The position numbers and the translations under genes were made by a program. A DNA stretch of 64,000 nucleotides from Halichoerus grypus (lineage: Eukaryota; Chordata; Mammalia; Carnivora; Phocidae): NCBI RefSeq assembly GCF_964656455.1, contig NC_135725.1:53513688-53577687 (forward strand), read 5' to 3'. The notes beneath the pieces are model-generated. The model did no database searches. It was not told the DNA's origin and saw only the letters and a list, made by a program, of their open reading frames with translations. Positions 12,337 through 21,943 of this stretch are shown here, piece by piece. Within the stretch, counting starts at the first letter, position 1; the number at the start of each line of letters is the position of its first letter.

Positions 12337-12957
12337 TGTGGGCAACAGAGGCAAGAAGGAAATGTAGATAAAATTAAATTTCCTTATAACCTGCAGCCCT
12401 TTGACAAATACATGAGGCAGGCAGAATATAACATTCCTTCTGGAAACTCCCAACTGTCTTAATGTTAATGCTTCCTTAGAGGGAAAAACAACCTTCGACT
12501 GACAATAGCCAGGCCTCTAGGATCCTGTGAGTCTTTGGCATATGAAAGTCCTTTTGGAAACTTGCCTTTGTCTTTACCTCCCCCAACTCCACAAAGTATA
12601 TAATCAATTGCTCCTCACAACCCCAGTGCAGCTCTTTTTGCCCACAGTCCTGTCCCCATGCTTTATTTTTTTTTTTAATTTTTTTATTTTTTTTAAGATT
12701 TTATTTATTTATTTGAAAGAGAGAGAGAGAGAGCACATGAGAGGGGGGAGGGTCAGAGGGAGAAGCAGACTCCCCACTGAGCAGGGAGCCTGATGTGGGA
12801 CTCGATCCCGGGACTCCAGGATCATGACCCGAGCCGAAGGCAGTTGCCTAACCAACTGAGCCACCCAGGCGCCCCGTCCCCATGCTTTAATAAAGCCACC
12901 TTTTCGCACCAAAGACATCTCAAGAATTCTTTCTTGACCATCGGCTCTGAATCAACA
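12337..12957 (+). mobile_element. Class-I ERV solo LTR, copy 2, split by a SINE
   Basis: Same LTR family and orientation as 10986-11540 (TGTGGGCAACAGAGG start, 'aaatttccttataacctgcagccctttgacaaat', 'gtatataatcaattgctcc', 'ctttaataaagcc', 'tctcaagaattctttcttgacc'). Compared with copy 1 it lacks roughly 180 bases between the 'cctcccccaa' stretch (about 12590) and 'aagtatataatc'. A SINE interrupts it at 12666-12875. No viral gene is present. Confidence 0.75.
12666..12875 (-). mobile_element. CAN SINE inserted in LTR copy 2
   Basis: Reverse-oriented SINEC from poly(T)AAGATTTTATTTATTT to GAGCCACCCAGGCGCCCC. It is flanked by the perfect 14-bp duplication gtccccatgcttta at 12652-12665 and 12876-12889. 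The duplicated bases are LTR sequence just before the AATAAA signal, so the SINE is younger than the LTR. An imperfect (GA)n lies near 12716-12733. Confidence 0.96.
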
Positions 12958-14194
12958 CTCCCAACCATATCAATTACACACTATCACAGTTGTCTGGCAA
13001 TTTTTTTTTTTTTTTTTTTGGTCACAAAAGCCTAACAAAAGCATGAAGGAGGAACATGAACATGGACATAAGTCCTTAGGGTTGATGGATATATTATAAA
13101 GACAGTTGTATAAAAGAAAAAAGAAACCCAACAGGTGAGAAATTTGGAGTTGTTTCTAAACCAAAACACAAATTTAGGGAAGTTGCTTAAAAACTCAGGG
13201 TAATAGTTGTGTCATCTATAAAACAGAACATTGGACTTAATTAGTGGTTTTCAAAATTTGTGTTTGTTTTCATAAGGCAGCAGAACACTTTATATTTATT
13301 GTAAGTAAGTTAGATAGAAAACAACAGTAAAACAGAATAGAAAAAGGGGGATCTGCTCTAGGGCAGATGGAAGGTCAAGGGCCACAAGGATAAGTCTTGA
13401 GTCAGTGTCAGAAACCTTAAGGCATCTGTGATCAAAGTCTGTGATGATCCCAAACATTCTTTCACCTATTAGACTCTATGATTCTATCTTTTCATTCCTT
13501 GTAGGCCAAATATGGATTTCAAGGGGAATAAACAAACAATATAAAAACAAAAGTATATTGGGAGACTACTAAAACATCACAAGAGGCAAGAAACTTATCC
13601 TCTAACCACGCTAAGGAGTTCTCAGTATTGTACTTGGTATTATCATATAGAACTGAGCAACAGGAATAAAAATCATGAAACTAGAGTGAAATATTGGGGC
13701 AGCAATTTTAAGTCAAAATTAGAGATTTATATTAGTATTTCAGCCAAAGGTAAGAGAAGCAAGAATATAAAGTTAGTATCAGTAGATAATGCTTTAACCA
13801 AACGCTGAGGAGAATAAAAAGTCAGAGTTTGGCCAAAAGTGTTTGTCACTGCAGCCCAGGATGTTGGTTATCCTAGGAAGAACTGAGTCAACTCAGGAAC
13901 TGGCTATCATTAAGTCACAGGAAATCATCCAGGTAGTCTTAGGGTCCTAAATGAAGCCAAGCTGGGTCATCAGATTACTCTCATCTGCAAGGGATCATTT
14001 CTATCTGCCAACACCCCTCAACCACATTTGGACAATTTGTCCAATGAGTCTCCCCAGCTTGAAGTTTCTCCTTTCTCTTCTGCTGTCTTCCTGGTCCACT
14101 TTGTAAATCTTTATGTTCACCATGAGACCCTAACAAAGAAAACAACCTGAGCCAGCTGGACAACACACAGTTAGGTTCTGTTGCATATACTCAA
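12958..14194. other. Non-coding DNA, no assigned repeat
   Basis: A T-rich tract lies at 13001-13019. The rest is ordinary mixed sequence without exon or family signals that I can name. Confidence 0.45.
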
Positions 14195-14385
14195 TGGTCA
14201 AGCCATGGTGTAGTAGAAAAAGCATGTGACTCATGTCTGAAGAAAAACAATCCTGAGTTTTCCTAATTATTAATGACGTGGTTTTAGTCTAGTCATTTAA
14301 ATCAGTGAGTCTCAGTTTGCTCGTGTAAGATAGTAAGAATGAAAATATTTGTAAGCTCTAATGTGTTATAAAAATGAAAGAATCT
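14195..14385 (+). mobile_element. MIR SINE
   Basis: Fits an old tRNA-derived MIR: 'tggtgtagtagaaaaagcatg', then 'ctagtcatttaaatcagtgagtctcagtttgctcg' in the core, then a 3' part with 'aagctctaatgtg'. Strongly diverged. Confidence 0.6.
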
Positions 14386-15041
14386 TACTACTGATTTTAA
14401 CACATTAAAGGAGAACATTAAATGACAAATATTCAGAAATCCTAAGTCCTCTTGATTTGGGAAGCTAAAAATATTGTCATGTGTAAATAGCAAGGGAAAT
14501 AGAGCCAGAAAGGAACACTGGACACATTCTTCCCTCCTTCATTGTTTTTAACCCCCCACCTCAAGCTCATGTACATCATGTACATCACTGTGATCAGATA
14601 TTGAAACAACACAAACAATTATGTTTAGCCCTGACTTTGGGAAATGACAATCTACTGGAAAAGTTCAAGGCATATCTGTCATCTCATGATTCGTAAAAAA
14701 TTTCCTACTACTTGAGATACAGAAGGACTGAGATTCTATATACAATGTAGCATCTTACACTGTAGTTCTCAAGGGGGTGTGGTGGAAATCTTGATGTGGA
14801 TACAGAGGAACTACACACACACACATAGATGTTGCTTCAGCAAGGCAGACGTTATACAGAGAAAAAAACATTTCAAAAAGTAACTCTTTTAATAATGAAA
14901 GTTTATTATCTTGTTTCCAAAAGGTATTCCCATTTTTTGTGCAAGAATATATCTTTGTTTTTAATCTATAATCACTCTCCAATCCTCTGTTTCCCGCAAG
15001 CTACTTTCTTTTCTCTCTCTCTCTTTTTACTGCCAAATTTC
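14386..15041. other. Non-coding spacer
   Basis: Includes a small direct repeat (catgtacat twice near 14570-14588), a short (AC)n at 14813-14825 and a CT-rich run at 15008-15026. No gene seen. Confidence 0.45.
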
Positions 15042-15300
15042 TTTTTTTTAAGTTTTTATTCAAATTCAAGTTAGTTAATATACAGTGTAATATTAGTTTC
15101 AGGTGTACAATATAGCGATTCAACACTTCCATACAACACCTGGTGCTCATCACAACAAGTGCACTCCTTAATCCCCATCACCTATTTTACCCATCCCCCC
15201 CACCTCCCCTCTGATAAACATCAGTTTATTCTCTATAGTTGGCTTTCACTGTCTCTACCTCTTTTATCTTCTATTTGTTTCACAATCTATTGTATTTTGT
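15042..15300 (-). mobile_element. L1 LINE 3' end (reverse orientation)
   Basis: Complement of a carnivoran L1 3' UTR: a T tract, then 'tcaagttagttaatatacag', 'tattagtttcaggtgtacaa', 'cacctggtgctcatcacaac', 'ctatagttggc'. 5'-truncated and non-coding. Confidence 0.8.
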
Positions 15301-16409
15301 TTCCAGCCCCTCATAGTTCAATAACAATGTCCCCAAAGAGTTTCAGAGTCTATACTGAATAAACCTTTGACTTAATCAAGAACAACCCTTTTTCTTCTTT
15401 TTTATAATACATTGAGAAGCAACATTAAGCATACCATTACCTCTGGTATATTGGCCTCATCAGTTTCCTGGTATTGACCTGCCTCTGTATTTAAATCCCA
15501 TTTAAATCCCCTTGTCATGACAGTAACTGTCTATGCGCATACACATTCATGCTGCTAATACAGGAATCACTACCAGATCACAGTTAATCAACAACCTAAA
15601 AATCCTGGATGAGCAGAGGTTACACCAATTACTAGCAGGATGTAGTCTCTCAATGGTTTAAGTTAACCAGAATTTTTTCACAATTCTCTAATGCCAAATG
15701 TCCCTGTAACTACTAAATTGCTCTGTGTCAGGGAGAAGGTAGGGTTGAATGCTTTTGTCTTCCAGGCCAGGTACCAAGAATCTCAAGCATCATTCATAAT
15801 TAATTCTGGCAGGAGAAAGAAATGCAGAACCATTCAAGAAGGCAACAGATGGAAGTTCGTTCCACTTCTGTAAACTAGAACAGTTAGATGATCACATTTA
15901 AAAGTCAGGCCCTGCTTTAGTAGGATTTTTTAAATTCCTTGGATTTGGTGAATATATGAAGCATAAAAAAGTTCAGAAGATCCAGATGGATATAGAAAAA
16001 CTCCTTCCCTCCACATCCCTGAAAAAGAATGCTTTTTAGTATTCCTACTCAAATACACTCACTTGCTGATATTTCCCTAGGAAAACCATATGCATTCTCT
16101 AACTCCCAGCTATGTTTATTTGTTTTTATAGAATATGATTTCTTAAAATTATCTACATACTATAATGAAAAATGAAAAATGCTCTATTTGTCCCTTAGTG
16201 TTACTCTGTCCTTACTCACACAAAGGTTAAGGGGAAAGGGTCATGATAGAGTCCGCCTCTGTGGGAATGCGTAATTAAATGGTCAGGAAAGAGATTATAA
16301 ACCTGTTACGGCAAAGACAAGAGGGTTGAAGAGGAGAAAACAGATTTGAAAAATATTTAACAGAGACAGATACTCCAGTTTGATGGACAGTTGTTTTAGG
16401 GCTGGAAAA
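15301..16409. other. Non-coding spacer
   Basis: No repeat family or exon assigned. Short open frames here lack any domain. Confidence 0.4.
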
Positions 16410-16661
16410 TGAGAGAGGAGTTAAGAACAAGGTCAGAATTTTGGCTTGGGAAATTATGTGAACACCATGCTATTCAGTGAAAAGGGGAGCAAGGACAATG
16501 TGAAAATATACTGGAGGGAATGAGTTCACTTGAGGGATGTTAAATGTTAGGTGTTTTTAGGTCATACACACCGAGAAGTTCAAAGGAGTTTGAATAGCTC
16601 TGTAGCTAAGTAAGGAAGAGGTGTGGGGCAAAGTCTCTCCTCTCTGGCTCTGGCTCTGTCA

Positions 16662-16699
<38 letters not shown>

Positions 16700-16710
16700 A
16701 ACACACACAC
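16662..16710 (+). repeat. (CT)n(CA)n compound microsatellite
   Basis: About 8 CT units followed by about 16 CA units with one imperfection (AA). It lies within the L2 remnant and is likely length-polymorphic. Confidence 0.9.
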
Positions 16711-16877
16711 TTGGGGTCATGAGGGAACTGATGGTACAGAAACCTAAGGAGTGACTAAATCACTCAGGGAGAATATATAGAGCAGGGTGGTAAGGGGGCC
16801 CTAGATCAGACTCTTGAGCAATGCTAATATTTAAACAATAACTAGATTAGAAAGTACCCTTAAAAATGATTCAAAGA

Positions 16878-17069
16878 GCGATTCCTGGGTGGCTCAGTCG
16901 GTTAAGCATCTGACTCTTGATTTGACTCAGTCATGATCTCAGGGTCAAGAGCTCTAGCCCCATGTAGGGTTTTGTGCTGGGTGTGGAGCTTTCTTAACAT
17001 TCTCTCTCTCTCCCTCTGCCCCTCCCCCCCTCACATATGCACCTGCTCTCTCTCTCAAAAAAAAAAAAA
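16878..17069 (+). mobile_element. CAN SINE, older subfamily
   Basis: Head GCGATTCCTGGGTGGCTCAGTCGG, then 'catctgactcttgatttgac', a CT-rich body and an A18 tail. The target-site duplication aaaaatgattcaaaga is perfect (16 bp) at 16862-16877 and about 17070-17085. Its 'ctcttgatttgac' text differs from the 'tgccttcggctcag' type common elsewhere in the window. Confidence 0.93.
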
Positions 17070-17300
17070 AAAAATGATTCAAAGAAATTGGAGGGTAGGC
17101 AAGATCAAATGACAAAACTGAAAATTAAAAAGGAACTTTGAAAAGGACATAATTGTCAATAGTTTCAAATCCTGTAGAGAAACTGTGTCAATGGAATCAG
17201 CAGCTTTAGTTGCTAGGGAGAGCCCTTTCAGGGGGGAAGGAGAAACCAAATAAAAATTGTTTGAGATGTAAATGGAGGGCCACCACATATCAAGAAATTC

Positions 17301-18930
17301 AATTATAAAAAGGAAAGTTAGCTATGGGGACATCCCTGTCAAGGGGCAAATAATTAAGACACAATTGCTTATTCATATTTTTTTAATTTTTAAGATGGAA
17401 TAGATTTGGACAGTTTTACGTACTCAAGGAAAAGTTCTGGCTAACAGAGAAATTCAATACATAGAAAAATGAAAGAGATTGAGCATAGCTCAAAATGAAG
17501 GAAGAGGGAATGGGATTAGAGCAGAGATAGAGGGTTGCCTTATTAATGGAACCGAATTATTTTCTTAAATCCATCTGTTTTCCAAATGAGAATATTCCTT
17601 AACTCAACTTTTTTTCCCCCCATTGGCCAAGGCTAACAATCATCTCTAGAAGGAGATGTAGGAGATAGAAGGCATTCCCAGAAAGATTTCATGCTGGAGT
17701 CCTTTTTAACTTTAAAGTAACAACTACCACTGTTACCAGCACCATTACAACAGAAGTCTAAACCTAGAGTATAGTATCAAAAGCAATTCCACATACCTTA
17801 TCTCATTTGGCCTTCTCACTAATATTCCCAGCATTCTTCTACACGATTTGTTTAGAAGGGTTCAATAGCATATTAATTACCAGAATAGGAGTTGCCTCTA
17901 GAAGAAACCAGAGTAAACTAAATCCCCACCTCAGTCTTTCCAATTGGTTCTCAATAGGAAATGTGAAATAAAAAGATTGCTTTTCCCTGAGCCATTTTGC
18001 CAGGGGCAGCAGTCTGAATCAGAGAGAAAATGCTTGGGCAAATTCATTTATCATCATTCACCTTTTTAAACTCAATAAAAGAGTCATTGTGATTTTTTTT
18101 TTATAAACCTCACTTTCTTCAAAATCAGAAATTAAGATATTCTTTGCAATTTAGGCAAACTGTAGATGGGAGACCCAGGTTACAATTGGACAGAAAGTCC
18201 CATTTAGTATACCATTAAGTAATAATCCTCATTCATAGCAGCTCATTTTACGTCTGAACAACTGTAATATCCATCATTACAAGGGGTCTATGCCTCTACT
18301 AATTTTATTCTAAAAAAATCCTCTCAGAATATTTTTGCCAAGTATCATAGGAGTTGCCTGGCAACTGCTAAGAACAAATGCAAAGAAAGAGAGGTGATTT
18401 AATAAAGAACTCAGATACAATCAAAACCTTGTAAAAATGAATTAGATATCTGCTTTACTCAGAAAAAATAAATACTACCCCTTGAGTTGATTTTAAATAC
18501 AAAAAATTAATAACTTATTGTGAATCAGCTATAATATAATTAATAAAAGAGAGTAAGACATGAGGACTGATGAAAAGTAACCAATGAAGCATTTAAGAAT
18601 CCTTTTTTTTATCCCACAGTGTGGTTTGTTCAGCTATTAGATCCCAGGCTTATGAATTTATTATACTCACAGGCAACATTCTTTAGAAATTTGTCTGTGG
18701 ATGTGAGGAAGCAAGTAAGAAAATCAGGCCTTATCTAGCATGGCAACACAGAAATTTTACAGATTTGGGAATTTAACAGTTTCATAAGTTTTGCTGAAAC
18801 ATTAAAGACCCCTAAACATTAAAGAGATGGAAAGTCATCATCAGTAGAAGGAGCCTAGAAAAGAAGAAAAGTTCAATTCAGAGCCTAGTTAATTTCTGAG
18901 ATATGTAGGTATTTGATATAAGATAAAAGG
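17301..18930. other. Repeat-poor non-coding DNA
   Basis: Possible extra L2 sequence at 17470-17560. From about 17,600 to 18,900 I recognise no repeats. Holds the palindromic X-box-like site at 18352-18366. A short direct repeat (aaacattaaaga) occurs twice near 18797-18826. Confidence 0.45.
18352..18366. promoter_or_regulatory. Palindromic RFX X-box-like site
   Basis: AGTTGCCTGGCAACT is a perfect inverted repeat with 7-base arms around one T. It fits the RFX X-box form (GTTGCC, short spacer, GGCAAC). It lies in repeat-poor DNA. Whether it is bound or conserved cannot be told from the sequence. Confidence 0.45.
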
Positions 18931-19013
18931 CTGGCTCAGTCGGTGGAGCATGCAACTCTTGATCTCGGGGTTGTAAGTTTGAGCCCCACATAGGGCATAA
19001 AATTAAAAAAAAA
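18931..19013 (+). mobile_element. Short CAN SINE lacking its 5' head
   Basis: Starts at GGCTGGCTCAGTCGG, then 'tggagcatgcaactcttgat' and 'ctcggggttgtaagtttgag', then a short tail. This is the variant with a GTTGTAAGTTTGAGCCCCACA block and no long CT body. A perfect 10-bp TSD, agataaaagg, flanks it at 18921-18930 and 19014-19023, so the short form arose at insertion. Confidence 0.85.
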
Positions 19014-19069
19014 AGATAAAAGGGAAAAAAAGTTCATGTATAACCTTTCTTTTTTGTATTAATAAGGAA

Positions 19070-19560
19070 TATTTGGGTTGCAAGTAATAGAAAGGTATCT
19101 TAATTAAGTTAGAAAGAAATAAAAATTAATAAAAATTAACTAATTGGGCTCTTTTATATAATCATGGCAGGCACAGAGATTTAGCTTGTCAGGGACAATG
19201 ACACAGGCATTTGCATGTCTCCAGAACTTTCTCTGTCCATTCTTCATTCACACTTCTCTCTGCATAGTGGCTACCTTCTCCCAGTCCAACTTTCTCCACA
19301 TGGTAGAAATATGACCACTGGCTGAGCCCATGGCTCACTTTTCAAAGCTGGAATACTAGAAAGGAACTGTTCCTCTTGTCTTCTTAGATATAGCTTGAAA
19401 CATCTCAAAGAAGGACTTGGATTGGTCAGGCTTGGATCAAGAAGACTCCAACCAGAATCACCAACTGTAGTTAAGGAGCTGGGCCCTACCACTGGTTGCC
19501 CCCATTGGAATACAACAACTGAAAAGGAGAAGGAACAGTTCTTCAGAAGAAGAATATATT
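19070..19560. repeat. Possible old interspersed repeat, family unassigned
   Basis: The opening 'gggttgcaagtaatagaaa' and later 'ggattggtcaggcttggatca' recall a common eutherian repeat whose name I cannot fix. No protein signal. Confidence 0.3.
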
Positions 19561-20574
19561 AGGAAGACGGGAAGGTTTCAGGCCAGACAGAATGAGTAAG
19601 GAAATAAATGTGTTTGGCCTTTGGATTTCTATTTCTTGGTTTGCCATTTTATGTAAAATACTCACAAGTTAACTCTCAAGCACTTTATTTAGATGCTCAG
19701 CTCTATTTCTCTTATAATATATGTCACTCTTCCAGTCTTCCTTTTCTTATAGAAATTGGAAAAACAGTAGGATGAAGGATGAGGTTTTATGTGCCCATAG
19801 CCCAGAGTGAGATGCAAGATCCCTGAGGCCACAGAAGAAGAACTTTCTAGGACGTAAGCCTCATGTTTTTAAAACTTAATGATGGAACTCACACCTCTAT
19901 CCAGGTTGGGAGTGAGCCCTGGTAGGTGTGCATCAGATCTTCTCGTTCTGTCAGTCATGCATGCAGTTTGTTAGTACAGTCTGAGTCAATGCTCAGTGTT
20001 ATGTGGCTCGTCTGGAAGCAGAGGTGACATGTTCTGCACCAGACATTTCTAAAGCACCAACCCTGGAGGGTAGTAGATAGCTAAGTAAAATCCTTTCTCT
20101 GGAGCAAAGGGAATTTAATTCACCTACCATATTAACTTTCCCTTCTAGAGGCATCGATTCATTCTTATATCAGTTTATAGGAAGTTAACCGCTGCCCCTG
20201 GGAATCTGTACCTGTCAGTTATGAAGCTCAAACCTTAAGGAGATGAACTTCCTAATTTGCACTTTGAGTGGCAAGGAAGAAAGATAGGATGCAGCTCCTG
20301 CATTATTCACAGGGTGTGAACTATTAACAAACTAAGTAATGTTAAAGCTGAAAAGCACTCTTCTTAACTCCAAAGTGTTTTTCTTTGTTTTGTGTGTTTT
20401 CATCAAAATGAGCCATAAACGATCTTTAACTATTCAAATGAGAAAACTAAAACAGTTACGTCTAAACAAATAAATACATAAATGTTTGGTTTTTTTTTTT
20501 TGCTACTTGATGAAGGTTTTCAGTTCTTCATTTTGATTTCTCTATATCATGGACATACTCATGTTGTCTTTCAA
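19561..20574. other. Non-coding spacer
   Basis: No assigned features apart from a T-rich run near 20490-20501. Confidence 0.4.
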
Positions 20575-20960
20575 AGAGCCCCACATCCCTCAGCATAACC
20601 AGTTCAAGGTCCTCAGCAACCTGTCTCAGCCTGATCCATCAGTGCCTCCCTCTTATAACCAGGGTGTGGCCACAACAGACTCCACCATTTCCAGGAGAGG
20701 CCAGCACTTCCCAATCTCTGCCTTTGCTCTTGCTCTTTCTGATTCTCCACCTGGGATATCCTTTCTTTCAATTCTTCGCAGCCTTAGAGGTCGTCTCATA
20801 TCTCACCACTTTTATAAAGTCTTCACTAATCCCCACCCACTCTCACTTCCCTACCTCCCAAGTTGGTAGCTAGGTCTTTTACTCATCTACAACATTTATA
20901 AAAAGTATTTCATTATATAACACTTAATATGGCACATTTATATATTCTACCACTATAGCA
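20575..20960 (+). mobile_element. L2-like LINE 3' region
   Basis: Text of the form 'gttcaaggtcctcagcaac', 'tctgcctttgctcttgctctttctgattctccacctgggatat', 'cttcactaatccccaccc' matches the pattern of an L2-type 3' end. Two overlapping + frames here (20549-20869 and 20664-20873) come from repeat sequence and are not genes. Confidence 0.5.
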
Positions 20961-21539
20961 TGTTCCAATTCTAAATTGTATTATATTTATTTGTGTGAAT
21001 TTCCCCCTCTCCTAGTTGTCAAAAGTTCCCTTGAGATCATGTCTTCTTACTCTGTATCCTGAAGTGTCTGTAAGAGCACAGCAGTTAAATACTTATCATA
21101 TTTTAATGTTTTGTGTTCTTCATTAGACTGCAAAAAAAGGGCCATTTTTCCCAAGACCAAGATACATGGTCTGAGCAGGTTAATAATTTGATACCCCTTG
21201 AAAACCATATTCTTTAAATACTTGTTCAAGACTTATTTAGTGGGAACAGGGCCTGTACCTATGAGAATTTTTGTTTTGTTTTGTTTCTCTTGAAGATACT
21301 GTCTTCTTCCATAGGAGTGGATACTAATTTGCCATTATGTTTGGAATTCTATGTGGAGGCCGGAATAAACTGATACCAAATTTTGGGCTTATTCCAGAGA
21401 TGTTAAATCCACTCATAGGTCAGCATTCTAGACACCTTTTAATCTAGATCTGAATATGAAGTTCATTCATTGCCTCAGCTATGAAATCTAAATAACTAAA
21501 TCCATTTATTCAATGAATATTAAAAGCTTGTTAGAACAT
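20961..21539. other. Non-coding spacer
   Basis: No repeat or exon assigned. Confidence 0.4.
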
Positions 21540-21705
21540 ATTGCTTCAGGTAGTCCTTAAATGCTTTATGCCTCATCTTTCTCTTCTGTGCAATGGGATA
21601 TCAATCACTACCTCATCAGGATCAGGATGTTGACGAGATAAAATGATAAAATGTGTGCATAACACTTAGCTCAGTACCCAACACATGATATGTTCTCAAT
21701 AAAAG
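21540..21705 (+). mobile_element. MIR SINE
   Basis: MIR 3' half: 'tcatctttctcttctgtgcaatgggatatcaatcactacctcatcagg', 'gacgagataaaatgataaaatg', 'cacttagctcagtacccaac', 'ttctcaataaaa'. Confidence 0.75.
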
Positions 21706-21750
21706 GCAAAAGATAAACAGGAATTTTTTTGGTTTTCCACTAAAGTCTAC

Positions 21751-21943
21751 CAGTACTGCCCAACAGATCTTTCTGTGTTGATAAAAATGTTCTGTGACTG
21801 TGTGGTCTTACACAGCAGACACAAGCCACATTGGCCACTGAGCAATTGAAATGTGGCTCAAAGGACTGAGAAAATCAACTTTATGTCAATTAATTTTCAT
21901 TTAAATAGCTACATGTGGCTAGCGGCTACCATATTGGACAGTA
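21751..21943. mobile_element. Short hAT-like DNA transposon with inverted ends
   Basis: Starts cagtactgcccaacag and ends tattggacagta, which are roughly inverted copies. The inside has paired 'gccacattggcc...caattgaaatgtggct' and 'tagctacatgtggctagcgg' blocks. Length (about 193 bp) and layout fit a non-autonomous hAT element. I do not assign a family name. No transposase is encoded. Confidence 0.6.

Larger units (their letters stand above)
16410..17300 (-). pseudogene. Decayed L2 LINE, ORF2 reverse-transcriptase remnant
   Basis: In reverse orientation this follows the L2 ORF2 region. The clearest coding trace is in the minus frame covering 17079-17288, where LATKAADSIDTVSLQDL aligns by eye with the conserved L2/CR1 RT block that normally reads like LLDLSAAFDTVDHSLL. 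On the + strand 'cttgagcaatgctaatattta' and 'gtgtcaatggaatcagcag' match the complement of L2. It is broken by stops, by a (CT)n(CA)n microsatellite and by a SINE at 16878-17069. No activity is possible. Confidence 0.65.

Noticed and set aside
10986..12957. The two LTRs as one provirus with viral genes between
   Set aside because: The interval is under 0.8 kb, contains an L2 and shows no gag, pol or env-like reading.
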